Assembly (NCBI GenBank): GCA_021805955.1
Contig: JAJZDO010000086.1
Location: forward strand, 1-6,527
Direction: 5' to 3'
DNA length: 6,527 bases
Origin: Acidobacteriota bacterium
GTDB taxonomy: Bacteria; Acidobacteriota; Terriglobia; Terriglobales; Acidobacteriaceae
In this document: positions 1 to 6,397 of the stretch, one piece after another
How the letters are laid out: every line of letters begins with the position of its first letter
How positions within the stretch are numbered: the first letter of the stretch is position 1
The notes under the pieces: generated by a model
What the model saw: only the letters and a program-made list of their open reading frames with translations
Told to the model about the DNA's origin: nothing
Databases searched by the model: none
Position numbers and translations under genes: made by a program

Positions 1-84
1 TCGGCCATCTATGGTTTCGCTGCGTTTAGCTTTGGGCAAATACAGAAAGTGGGAAATTATGATCTTGGATTATGCGGGCGATGA
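1..84 (+). CDS. Possible C-terminal tail of an upstream gene, cut by the left edge
   Basis: Frame 1 is open from the first base to a TGA at 82-84. It would encode a 27-residue tail starting SAIYGFAAFSFGQIQ, a fairly hydrophobic, aromatic-rich stretch that could be the last part of a membrane or secreted protein. If real, the gene would overlap the next one (ATG at 59) by 26 bases, a common arrangement in tightly packed operons. The open stretch is too short to be significant by itself and matches no family I recognise. It is listed because the competing frame, which starts at 11 or 59, does not explain why this frame is also open. It could equally be chance. Confidence 0.2.
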   Translation, partial: SAIYGFAAFSFGQIQKVGNYDLGLCGR

Positions 85-616
85 CCCAAATAAGAACCGG
101 ATGGTTTCATGGTTCCAAATGCAGCTTCGTGCTATCGGCACATGCCTAAATGCGGATTTGCCGGAGGCCGCTTTGGCGCTGATCTATTCGGGCATCGACA
201 CATTCGGTCTTTTGGCCGCGCCTCCTGCTATCGAAGACGCCAGCGGCGATACGTTCAAGCATTGGTGTGAGAAGTACATTTTGCATCGCTTGCAGCCTGT
301 TGAGGGCGACCCAATCAATGCGATTGATCTTTGGGCAGCCAGATGTGGAGTCCTTCACACGTCCACACCGCTTTCAGCTTTGGAACGGGCAGGAAAGGCA
401 CATCAAATCTGGTATCACCTTGACGGCAAGGCAGGCGTAAATCTCATCATGAATTCCCCAATGCCTCCGCTGGGGATCGACATTCAAAACCTCGCTTTGG
501 CCTTCAAAGAGGGCGGCTTGGTCTGCATAACCGACATCAATCAGGACGCGATGGCATTTCAAGCAGCGGATGCGAGGTCGCAGCATTTCCTGCGTTGGGG
601 CAAGCATGTTGGCTAA
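59..616 (+). CDS. Conserved hypothetical protein with a HEPN-like R-x4-H motif
   Basis: The product is a 185-residue soluble protein with no signal peptide or membrane segment. I cannot name its family with certainty. After a polar N-terminus it has a helical segment around residues 30-55 (AALALIYSGIDTFGLL), then a WCEKYIL stretch, then LWAARCGVLHTSTP. In that last block Arg95 and His100 fit the R-x4-H motif that forms the active site of HEPN-fold RNases, and the helix-rich layout also fits. HEPN proteins are often toxins or defence effectors, but RNase activity here is an inference from one short motif. The start is uncertain. The frame is open to the left edge, with ATGs at 11, 59 and 101. 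I chose 59 because it lies just before the compact domain and is preceded by a purine-rich AAAGTGGGA; none has a strong ribosome-binding site. The relaxase gene follows 84 bp downstream on the same strand. Confidence 0.7.
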   Translation: MILDYAGDDPNKNRMVSWFQMQLRAIGTCLNADLPEAALALIYSGIDTFGLLAAPPAIEDASGDTFKHWCEKYILHRLQPVEGDPINAIDLWAARCGVLHTSTPLSALERAGKAHQIWYHLDGKAGVNLIMNSPMPPLGIDIQNLALAFKEGGLVCITDINQDAMAFQAADARSQHFLRWGKHVG

Positions 617-700
617 GGAGTGGTTGGGCACTCTTTCAAATGGCCTAACGGAAAGCCTTCGCAAGGTAGCATCTGTTGAGTTGCGGATTAGAATTATCTT

Positions 701-3466
701 GTGCTGACGATCTCCAAACCGCTGTCAGCTTCACAGGTACGGACGTACCATGAGCGGGAATTTGCTTCGGAGCGGCAGAACTATTGGAGCCGCGACCAGC
801 AAGGACATAGCGAGTGGCAAGGCAAGCTGGCCGAGCAGTGGGGTTTATCGGGTTCAGTTGGCAATGAGCACTTTGCGCGCCTGACCGAAGGCCAGCATCC
901 GCACACGGAAGCGCAGCTTGTTCGCCATCAAGCCTCCAAAACTTACGAGGGAAAATTCGGCAGAGAGGTAACAAGCGTAGAACATCGCGCCGGTTGGGAT
1001 GCTACATTCTCCGCGCCAAAGTCTGTTTCTCTCACCGCTCTTGTCGGTGGCGATGAGCGCGTAAGAGAGGCGCACCGGGAGAGCGTGCGTGTGGCGCTCA
1101 ATGAGTTGGAGAGGTACACGCAGGCGCGAATCGGCAACGTCCACGCGCCGGAGACAACCGGCAAATTCGTGGCGGCGACCTTCGAGCACGACACCGCGCG
1201 GCCTGTGGACGGTTACGCCGCGCCGCAACTCCACACTCATGCTGTGATCTTCAACGTCACCGAGCGCGACAACGGACAGACGCGGGCCTTGCAGCCACAG
1301 GAGCTATTTGCGTCGCAGCGCATTGCTACCAGCGTTTACCGTTCCGAGCTGGCGATACGCTTGCAGGGTTTGGGCTATGAGTTGGAGCGTGGTAAACACG
1401 GCCAGCCGGAGATTAAGGGTTATACGAAAGAGTATCTGGAAGCCAGCAGCCCGCGCCGGGAACAGATCAAAGACCATCTGCGCGAGATGGGCATAAACGG
1501 AGCGGGAGCCGCGCAGGTGGCCGCGCATCGGACGAGGGACAGCAAAGAGCTTCTATCGCCGGAACAGGTATTAGAGAAACATCGGAACCTCGCAGCGCAG
1601 TATGGACACCAGGCGGACCGGGTTGTGGCCGAGGCGCGGGAACGCGGCCAGCATCACGTTCACGAACCCGCGCTGAATCGGAACACCGTGGCCGCGCAGC
1701 AGGCCGTTACCTATGCCCGCGACCATATGTTTGAGCGTTCCGCCGTGCTGGACCGACGCGACATTCTAGAAGCGGCGCTCAACAGAGGCATGGGCGAAAC
1801 GACGTATGCCCAAGTCCGACAGGAGTTCGCGCATAGGGCCGCGCGTGGCGAGTTCCGCACAGTCGGAGCAGGTCAGCAATACACCACCGCCACGATGCTC
1901 CGCATGGAACGCGAGATTGTTGCGAAGATGCAGGAAGGCAATCAGCGCGGAGTAAATGCCCCAACACTGGTTGATGCGCGTATCCGTATTGCCACGGAAG
2001 ACCGTCACCCGGAACTGAATACTTCGCAGCGCCAAGTGGTCGATGATGTGTTTCTCTCCCGCGAAAAGATAATGGGATTGGATGGAGTCGCGGGCGTGGG
2101 GAAGACAACGACGCTGGCCGTTATCCGTGAAGGTGCAGAGGCGCAGGGATATAAGGTCGAAGGCTTTGCGCCCATATCCCGCGCAGCGCAAAAGCTGGCG
2201 GATGCCGGTATGGAAACATCCACGCTGCAAAGACATCTTGCGCGTGGACAGCAGCCGGACACCGGAGAGCGCCGCCTGTATGTGCTCGATGAATCCTCAC
2301 TTGCGTCCACCAGACAGATGCACGAGTTTGTTAATCGCCTGAATCCGAACGACCGTGTGTTGCTGGTAGGCGACCGCCGCCAGCATGAAGCAGTCGAGGC
2401 GGGGCGTCCCTTCGCGCAGCTTCAAGACGCGGGCATGAAGACAGTCAAACTCGATGAGATCGTCCGCCAGAAAAACCCGGAGTTGAAACAGGTGGTCGAA
2501 CAGCTTGCGCGTGGCGAAGTACGCGAGGCCGTGCAGGGTTTGGAGCGGCAGGGCCGTGTCCATGAGATTGCGGGACACGAGGAACGCATCGCAGCCATAG
2601 CAAAGGAATATGCGAAGTCACCAGAAGGCACGTTGGTTGTCTCTCCCGACAACCGCTCCCGCGTAGAGATCAATCTGGCGATTCGTGCCGAGATGCAGGA
2701 GCGCGGCTTAGTCAGCAAAGAAGAGCATCCCATTGCGGCGCTTGTGCCACGCCAAGACCTCACCGGGCCGGAGCGTACATGGGCCGCTCGCTACGAGTTC
2801 AACGACGTAGTGCGTTACGCCCGCGCTTCCAAAGAGACGGGCATGGAGCGCGGCGAATACGCGCGGGTCAAGAGCGTGGATGCGGAGAAGAACCTGTTGA
2901 CGGTCGTGCGAGCCGACGGCTCAGAAGTGACTTACGATCCTCGCAGGCAGCAAGGGGTTTCCGTCTATCGGGAAGAACCGCGCAGCTTCGCCGTGGGCGA
3001 CCGCATCCAGTTCACCGCACCGGCCAATGACTTGAAGGTTGCCAACCGCGAATTAGGAACCGTCGAGGCTATCGGCCAGGATGGGCGTCTGTCTTTCAAG
3101 ATGGATGGAGGCCGCACCGTGCAACTCGATCCACGCGAGCATCCGCATCTCGATCACGGTTATGCGGTGACGAGCCATTCCAGCCAGGGACAGACCGCCG
3201 AGCGCGTATTGATTCACGTCGATACCGAGTTGGCCGCAAAAGACCTGCTCAACAGCCGCATGGCTTACGTCGCCGTCTCGCGCGGAGCAGAGGACGCGCA
3301 GGTATATACCAACGACCGCGCGAAGCTGCCGGAGGCGTTAGGGCATGACGTTTCCCACGAGAGCGCCCATGCGCCGACGATCAACCCGGAGCAGGCCATC
3401 ACGCCGAAGCAGCCGGAGATTGCGCCAGTCATCGAACACGGCTTAGGCATAGGGCATAGCCTCTAA
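701..3466 (+). CDS. mobF: MobF-family conjugative relaxase-helicase (TrwC/TraI type)
   Basis: This enzyme nicks the transfer origin, stays covalently bound to the cut strand and unwinds it for conjugative DNA transfer. The relaxase domain spans about residues 1-310. Tyr16 (TYHEREF) and Tyr28 sit where the catalytic tyrosines of TrwC and TraI lie, and His163, His178 and His180 (FEHD, PQLHTHAV) form the metal-binding triad. The helicase domain, from about residue 435, has Walker A GVAGVGKTT (Lys468), a DE box VLDESS (Asp530-Glu531), GDRRQ (557-561), DEIVRQ (585-590), a TSHSSQGQT motif (824-832) and YVAVSRG with Arg861. At 921 residues it is close to TrwC (966) and much shorter than F TraI. The start is GTG, giving MLTISKPLS, the usual N-terminus of this family; the ribosome-binding site is weak. 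The tail after about 870 is low-complexity. The frame is intact, so the protein is probably functional. No coupling protein or mating-pore gene is visible. Confidence 0.96.
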   Translation: MLTISKPLSASQVRTYHEREFASERQNYWSRDQQGHSEWQGKLAEQWGLSGSVGNEHFARLTEGQHPHTEAQLVRHQASKTYEGKFGREVTSVEHRAGWDATFSAPKSVSLTALVGGDERVREAHRESVRVALNELERYTQARIGNVHAPETTGKFVAATFEHDTARPVDGYAAPQLHTHAVIFNVTERDNGQTRALQPQELFASQRIATSVYRSELAIRLQGLGYELERGKHGQPEIKGYTKEYLEASSPRREQIKDHLREMGINGAGAAQVAAHRTRDSKELLSPEQVLEKHRNLAAQYGHQADRVVAEARERGQHHVHEPALNRNTVAAQQAVTYARDHMFERSAVLDRRDILEAALNRGMGETTYAQVRQEFAHRAARGEFRTVGAGQQYTTATMLRMEREIVAKMQEGNQRGVNAPTLVDARIRIATEDRHPELNTSQRQVVDDVFLSREKIMGLDGVAGVGKTTTLAVIREGAEAQGYKVEGFAPISRAAQKLADAGMETSTLQRHLARGQQPDTGERRLYVLDESSLASTRQMHEFVNRLNPNDRVLLVGDRRQHEAVEAGRPFAQLQDAGMKTVKLDEIVRQKNPELKQVVEQLARGEVREAVQGLERQGRVHEIAGHEERIAAIAKEYAKSPEGTLVVSPDNRSRVEINLAIRAEMQERGLVSKEEHPIAALVPRQDLTGPERTWAARYEFNDVVRYARASKETGMERGEYARVKSVDAEKNLLTVVRADGSEVTYDPRRQQGVSVYREEPRSFAVGDRIQFTAPANDLKVANRELGTVEAIGQDGRLSFKMDGGRTVQLDPREHPHLDHGYAVTSHSSQGQTAERVLIHVDTELAAKDLLNSRMAYVAVSRGAEDAQVYTNDRAKLPEALGHDVSHESAHAPTINPEQAITPKQPEIAPVIEHGLGIGHSL

Positions 3467-3633
3467 AAACGCATGTTCGCTACACTGTTTCAAGAAGGGC
3501 ATAGCAGCGAAATGACGAAAAATGCCCAATTCGCCTGCACAGTTCCTACACAGCCCAAAATAGCCTATTTATCTCTCGGTAGATCAGTGATTTCTCAAAA
3601 TCAACTCACCCGCTCAGGATGACAAGCTGATGA
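3467..3633. other. Gene-free junction between relaxase and transaldolase regions
   Basis: No supported gene, tRNA or integrase lies here. The stretch is more AT-rich than its flanks, especially 3540-3605. The 10-mer agggcatagc occurs at 3451-3460 (inside the relaxase C-terminus) and again at 3496-3505. A short hairpin, TGATTT-ctca-AAATCA, lies at 3588-3603 without a T-tract. It marks the change from plus-strand mobile-type genes to minus-strand housekeeping genes and could contain the edge of an integrated element, but no attachment site can be proven from one side. Confidence 0.4.
3611..3623 (-). repeat. Fragment of a dispersed intergenic repeat (GTCATCCTGAGCG)
   Basis: On the minus strand this reads GTCATCCTGAGCG. 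Ten of its 13 bases match the start of the repeat-like element at 4999-5024, so the two copies bracket the transaldolase gene. From memory, GTCATCCTGAGCGAAGCGAAG-type sequences are scattered between genes in Acidobacteriota genomes. That recollection is the main taxonomic clue and was not verified by search. Confidence 0.4.
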
Positions 3634-3670
3634 CCCCACCCTAGCCGCAAACTGCGCGGCGAGGGTGGGG
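3634..3670. terminator. Strong GC hairpin between convergent genes, possible bidirectional terminator
   Basis: The arms CCCCACCCT (3634-3642) and AGGGTGGGG (3662-3670) are perfectly complementary. After a single a/g mismatch the stem continues with GCCGC (3644-3648) against GCGGC (3656-3660), closing on a 7-base loop. It starts 10 bp beyond the transaldolase stop and 167 bp after the relaxase stop, so it could end transcripts from both sides. Neither side has a proper T-tract: on the plus strand an AATTTTA follows 6 bases later, and on the minus strand TCATCAG follows. It may instead be a dispersed hairpin repeat rather than an intrinsic terminator. Confidence 0.5.
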
Positions 3671-3679
3671 CGCGGAATT

Positions 3680-4693
3680 TTATCGCGCGGCGCCGACGGT
3701 TTGCTGCTGGTTGGCGCCAAGTTCGGCAAGCCGCTTGGCTAGCAGCGACTCCAGCTTTTCCAGCGCGGCGCTGAAGCCTTCAATGCCTTCCTTCAACTTG
3801 TCGTGCGCCATGCGATTTTCCGCATGCATCTTGTCGAAGGTAGACTTGTCGATGACGAGCTTTTCGATCTGCATCGTCTTCGATTTCGCGGGATCGAGTT
3901 GGCGCGGCAGGTCCGCTTGCGTCGCCTCCAACTCTTCAATCAACTTGGGCGCGATGGTGAGCAGATCGCATCCGGCGAGTTGCTGAATCTCGCCGATGTT
4001 GCGGAAACTGGCGCCCATGACGACGGTTTTGTAATCGAATTTCTTGAAGTAGTTGTAGATGCCGGTGACCGACTGCACGCCGGGATCGTCGGCCCCCTGG
4101 TAGTCCTTGCCGGTGTCTTTCTTGTACCAGTCGAGAATGCGTCCGACAAAAGGCGAAATCAAGGTGGCACGCGCCTCTGCTGCGGCCACGGCCTGGTGGA
4201 TGCCGAACAGCAACGTCATATTGCAGTGGATGCCTTCTTTTTCCAGGATCTCCGCCGCGCGAATGCCTTCCCAGGTGGAGGCAATCTTGATGAGCACGCG
4301 GTCTTTCGATACACCGGCTGCCGCATATTGCTGGATGATCTCTCGGGCCTGACTCAGTGTAGCGTCAGTGTCATAGGACAGGCGGGCGTCCACTTCCGTG
4401 GAGACGCGGCCAGGAACGATCTTCAAGATGCGCTTGCCGAATTCGACGGCCAGCCCCTTGAAGGCCAGGTTGGCAACGTCCTTGTCCTTGGCCCCGCCGC
4501 CGAGTTTCTTCTTGGCCGCCAGCAATACCTCGTCCATGATGGGCTGGTACTGCGGCAATTGCACCGCGGTGGTAATCAGCGAAGGATTCGTGGTGGCGTC
4601 CTGGGGCTTGATCTTTTCGATTTCCTGAATTTCCCCGGTATCGGCCACAATGACGGTCATTGCGCGAAGCTGTTCAAACTGGGACTTGGACAT
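3680..4693 (-). CDS. tal: Transaldolase (TalB-type)
   Basis: Transaldolase moves a dihydroxyacetone unit between sedoheptulose 7-phosphate and glyceraldehyde 3-phosphate, giving erythrose 4-phosphate and fructose 6-phosphate in the cytoplasmic pentose phosphate pathway. The 337-residue product aligns by eye with E. coli TalB along its whole length. Lys136 in [10 protein letters not shown] is the Schiff-base lysine. Asp18 (VADTGE), Asn36 (TTNPSL), Glu100 ([11 protein letters not shown]), Thr160 (NMTLLF) and Ser180 (ISPFVGR) occupy the other active-site positions. The C-terminus is about 20 residues longer than TalB, ending in a Gln/Ala-rich tail. I chose the ATG at 4693 because AGGAGG (4699-4704) lies 5 bases upstream. 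The adjacent ATG at 4696 is too close to that site, and the longer open frame up to 4846 has no family similarity. It stands alone, with a 366-bp non-coding gap upstream. Confidence 0.97.
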   Translation of the reverse strand: MSKSQFEQLRAMTVIVADTGEIQEIEKIKPQDATTNPSLITTAVQLPQYQPIMDEVLLAAKKKLGGGAKDKDVANLAFKGLAVEFGKRILKIVPGRVSTEVDARLSYDTDATLSQAREIIQQYAAAGVSKDRVLIKIASTWEGIRAAEILEKEGIHCNMTLLFGIHQAVAAAEARATLISPFVGRILDWYKKDTGKDYQGADDPGVQSVTGIYNYFKKFDYKTVVMGASFRNIGEIQQLAGCDLLTIAPKLIEELEATQADLPRQLDPAKSKTMQIEKLVIDKSTFDKMHAENRMAHDKLKEGIEGFSAALEKLESLLAKRLAELGANQQQTVGAAR

Positions 4694-4698
4694 CATTT

Positions 4699-4704
4699 CC
4701 TCCT
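4699..4704 (-). promoter_or_regulatory. Shine-Dalgarno site of transaldolase
   Basis: On the minus strand this is a perfect AGGAGG, five bases before the ATG at 4693. It decides between two adjacent in-frame ATGs and rules out the 51-residue upstream extension. It is the strongest ribosome-binding site in the window, which fits a well-expressed central-metabolism gene. Confidence 0.85.
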
Positions 4705-5059
4705 GGGTGGGCCTTTTCCGCAGTGAATTCACAATTTCGAATACGGATCGCCCTGAATGTATTAGACGCTGCAAATCGCCGGCGGAATCGTAGTCGCTGG
4801 AGATTGCATGGAATTTCCTGGATTGTCGGTTCGTATTCCCACACACTCTCCAATTCTCTTCCAGTGTAAAGCGGATTTCCGCTTGCGTGTGACTGCGGCG
4901 GCACTGTGCGGTTCCACCGTCTTTGCTGAGGCCACGCTCCGCATAGCGAAGTGAAGAATGCAGACAACATGCGCTAAGTTACGCTGCGACTCGCCTCTGG
5001 ATTCTTCGCTGCGCTTCGAATGACTGATCTCTTTTGACCACGGCGTCCGTACATCCGCT
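4705..5059. other. Non-coding region upstream of transaldolase
   Basis: This stretch between the receiver-like gene and transaldolase holds no supported gene. It should contain the transaldolase promoter, but I could not find a convincing -35/-10 pair. Visible structures are a perfect 10-bp palindrome GTGAATTCAC at 4723-4732, just upstream of the transaldolase ribosome-binding site, a short hairpin GCGGA-tt-TCCGC at 4871-4882, and the REP-like inverted repeat at 4946-5024. Short open frames here look like chance. Confidence 0.5.
4946..5024. repeat. REP-like imperfect inverted repeat
   Basis: The segment gcgaagtgaagaat (4946-4959) is the reverse complement, at 12 of 14 positions, of attcttcgctgcgc (5001-5014). 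The right arm extends to 5024; on the minus strand 4999-5024 begins GTCATTCGAAGCG and runs on through CAGCGAAGAATCC. This resembles the GTCATCCTGAGCGAAGCGAAGAATC repeat type that I associate with Acidobacteriota intergenic DNA. A diverged fragment of the same type lies at 3611-3623 on the other side of transaldolase. The arms could fold into a stem with a 41-base loop. Confidence 0.5.
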
Positions 5060-5419
5060 CTAATTCGAGGTGGATGCCTTGAAGTTGTCCGCCAACACTT
5101 GCAAAATGGCCTGCGGTTCGTGGCTTGGAATCACGTAGTCCACTCCCTCCAGCGCGAGGTCGGGAATGGGCGACAGAGCGATGATGGGAACATCGGGCCG
5201 AATCTCGCGAAGCTGGCGCACGACCGTTTCAAACGACAGATCGGACAGATCGACATGCACGACAACGGCATCGACGTTGGGGAAGCGCTGAAAGAACTGG
5301 ACGCCGGATGCGCCGCTATAGGCGGTGATCACGTTGTGTTTGGAGGTCTCGAGCACCAGCTTGCGCGCCGAGAGCCCTTCGGGTTGTTCGATTTCAATCA
5401 TCAGTACGATCAAGCGCAT
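5060..5419 (-). CDS. Degenerate response-regulator receiver-like protein, single domain
   Basis: This 119-residue protein has the alternating strand-helix pattern of a CheY-like receiver domain: LIVLMIEIE (strand 1), NVITAYSGASG (strand 2), VDAVVVHVDLSDLS (strand 3), DVPIIALSP (strand 4) and VDYVIPSHEPQAILQVL (strand 5 and helix 5). There is no output domain. The signalling residues are largely lost. His55 stands at the usual phosphoacceptor aspartate, the acidic pair after strand 1 is reduced to Glu9, and the conserved lysine of the strand-5 KPF motif is Pro98. Ser83 keeps the Thr/Ser position. It is therefore probably a phosphorylation-independent pseudo-receiver, with an unknown partner. 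I chose the ATG at 5419, preceded by GGCAGGTAGA, over the in-frame TTG at 5452, which lies outside the domain. It follows the FAH-family gene by 146 bp on the same strand. Confidence 0.75.
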   Translation of the reverse strand: MRLIVLMIEIEQPEGLSARKLVLETSKHNVITAYSGASGVQFFQRFPNVDAVVVHVDLSDLSFETVVRQLREIRPDVPIIALSPIPDLALEGVDYVIPSHEPQAILQVLADNFKASTSN

Positions 5420-5500
5420 TCTACCTGCCTCGGGTTGCGTAGCGACCAGCAAAATTACAGCATTTGAGATCTGAACCGACGCCTTTTCATCCTACCTGCC
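5417..5500 (-). repeat. Duplicated 14-base ribosome-binding/start segment
   Basis: On the minus strand AGGCAGGTAGAATG (5417-5430) and AGGCAGGTAGGATG (5488-5501) differ at one base and lie 71 bp apart. The first is the initiation region of the receiver-like gene; the second precedes an 11-codon mini-ORF. The similarity goes beyond a shared Shine-Dalgarno core, which suggests a duplication or a functional pair of initiation sites. Confidence 0.45.
5455..5490 (-). CDS. Possible 11-codon leader mini-ORF (MKRRRFRSQML)
   Basis: This very short, basic frame begins at an ATG whose upstream context, GGCAGGTAGG, almost repeats that of the receiver-like gene (GGCAGGTAGA). It ends at TAA, 35 bases before that gene's ATG. 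It may be a translated leader peptide, or a leftover from a local duplication of the initiation segment. No attenuation-like codon run is visible apart from four arginines. With 11 codons there is no statistical support for coding. Confidence 0.2.
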   Translation of the reverse strand: MKRRRFRSQML

Positions 5501-5515
5501 TATCTTCAGATGCCA

Positions 5516-5556
5516 GCACTGTGGAGAGGGCCGTATGGCAGTCGTGTGGACAGTGC
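5516..5556 (-). terminator. Weak inverted repeat downstream of the FAH-family gene
   Basis: GCACTGT at 5516-5522 and ACAGTGC at 5550-5556 are perfect complements around a 27-base loop that contains a small GCC-gtat-GGC stem. It starts about 10 bp after the stop of the FAH-family gene. No T-tract follows on the minus strand, so it is at best an attenuator or a partial terminator between that gene and the receiver-like gene. Confidence 0.2.
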
Positions 5557-5565
5557 CGCGATCCT

Positions 5566-6363
5566 TCAGGCGTTTTCGGCAACCACGGAATTGCGCAGCA
5601 CTCCGAGGCCCTCGATCTCGATTTCCACCACATCGCCAGATTGCATGGGGCCAACGCCCGCAGGCGTGCCGGTGGGAATCAAATCCCCGGGATTCAGCGT
5701 CATTGCGGCGGAGATGTAGCGCAAAAGTACGGCGATATCGAAGATGAAATCCCCGGTTGACCCGTGCTGCTTCACTTCGCCATTCAGCCGGGTAGTCACG
5801 TCGACCCCTGCGTTGGGATCGATGGCGTCGGAAACAAATGGGCCCACCGGGCAAAAGGTGTCAAAACCTTTGGCGCGCGACCACTGCCCGTCGGATTTTT
5901 GCAGATCGCGTGCTGTGACATCGTTGACGATGACGTAGCCGCGGATGTAGTGCCGAACATCTTCGTCGGCCCGCAGTTTGTGGCAGGCGCGAGCGATGAC
6001 GATGCCAAGCTCGCCCTCGTAGTCCACCCGGTTTGAGATGGCGGGAAGACGAATCGCGCCGTCCGGCGGCAGCAGAGAGGAGGGCGCCTTGAGAAAGAGC
6101 AGCGGTTCTTTCGGGGCTTCATTGCCCAGCTCGGCTGCATGTTCGCGGTAATTGCGGCCGATGCAGACAATCTTCGACGGCGTGACCGGCGCCAACAAGG
6201 TGAGCGACGAAAGCGGCCGCGGAGGAAATTCCTTGATCAACCGAACTGCGCTCCAGTCTTCCGGCGGGGCGGCAATCACGCGCTCCATCCACAACTCTCT
6301 CTGGCGCAAGCCTAGCTCGCCGTACTGCGGACCTTGTTCCGTTTGAAACCGACAATACTGCAC
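5566..6363 (-). CDS. Fumarylacetoacetate hydrolase (FAH) family protein
   Basis: Members of this family are Mg/Mn-dependent C-C hydrolases, decarboxylases or isomerases acting on 2-oxo acids, such as fumarylpyruvate, acylpyruvates, oxaloacetate and 2-hydroxyhepta-2,4-dienedioate. The 265-residue protein, a normal length, has IGRNYREHAAE (residues 69-79), FLKAPSSLLPP, DYEGELGIVI with metal-ligand candidates Glu116 and Glu118, VNDVTARDLQ with Asp148, RAKGFDTFCPVGP with Lys165, and TGTPAGVGP (231-239). The His in NYREH and these acidic residues fit a working active site. The substrate cannot be read from sequence. The start is a GTG at 6363, seven bases after AAGGAG (6371-6376). An ATG lies between them but is in another frame, and the frame extending upstream to 6504 runs through the end of the preceding gene. 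It is probably co-transcribed with the fibronectin-type gene 34 bp upstream. Confidence 0.93.
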   Translation of the reverse strand: MQYCRFQTEQGPQYGELGLRQRELWMERVIAAPPEDWSAVRLIKEFPPRPLSSLTLLAPVTPSKIVCIGRNYREHAAELGNEAPKEPLLFLKAPSSLLPPDGAIRLPAISNRVDYEGELGIVIARACHKLRADEDVRHYIRGYVIVNDVTARDLQKSDGQWSRAKGFDTFCPVGPFVSDAIDPNAGVDVTTRLNGEVKQHGSTGDFIFDIAVLLRYISAAMTLNPGDLIPTGTPAGVGPMQSGDVVEIEIEGLGVLRNSVVAENA

Positions 6364-6370
6364 AATGCAT

Positions 6371-6376
6371 CTCCTT
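6371..6376 (-). promoter_or_regulatory. Shine-Dalgarno site fixing a GTG start for the FAH-family gene
   Basis: On the minus strand AAGGAG is followed by seven bases and then GTG at 6363. The nearer ATG (GGAGATG) is too close to the site and opens the wrong frame, so the GTG is the credible start. Confidence 0.7.
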
Positions 6377-6397
6377 GTGGGTTGAATGCCGATGCTT

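Noticed and set aside
617..700. oriT or promoter upstream of the relaxase
   Set aside because: Only a 4-bp stem (CCTT-cgc-AAGG, 656-666) and an isolated TAGAAT (689-694) without a matching -35 are present. Neither is enough to call an origin of transfer or a promoter.
1766..2236. Several 100-156 codon frames opposite the relaxase gene
   Set aside because: They lie entirely inside a well-supported 921-residue coding region, and their translations show no domain pattern.
3588..3603. Hairpin TGATTT-ctca-AAATCA as a relaxase terminator
   Set aside because: The stem is short and AT-rich and is not followed by a T-tract.
3803..4726. A 307-codon open frame on the plus strand opposite transaldolase
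   Set aside because: Transaldolase is certain from its full set of active-site motifs. The opposite frame gives no recognisable family and is a shadow of its codon bias.
4694..4846. Upstream in-frame extension of transaldolase by 51 residues
   Set aside because: The extension has no similarity to transaldolases, and a perfect AGGAGG lies within it at the right distance for the ATG at 4693.
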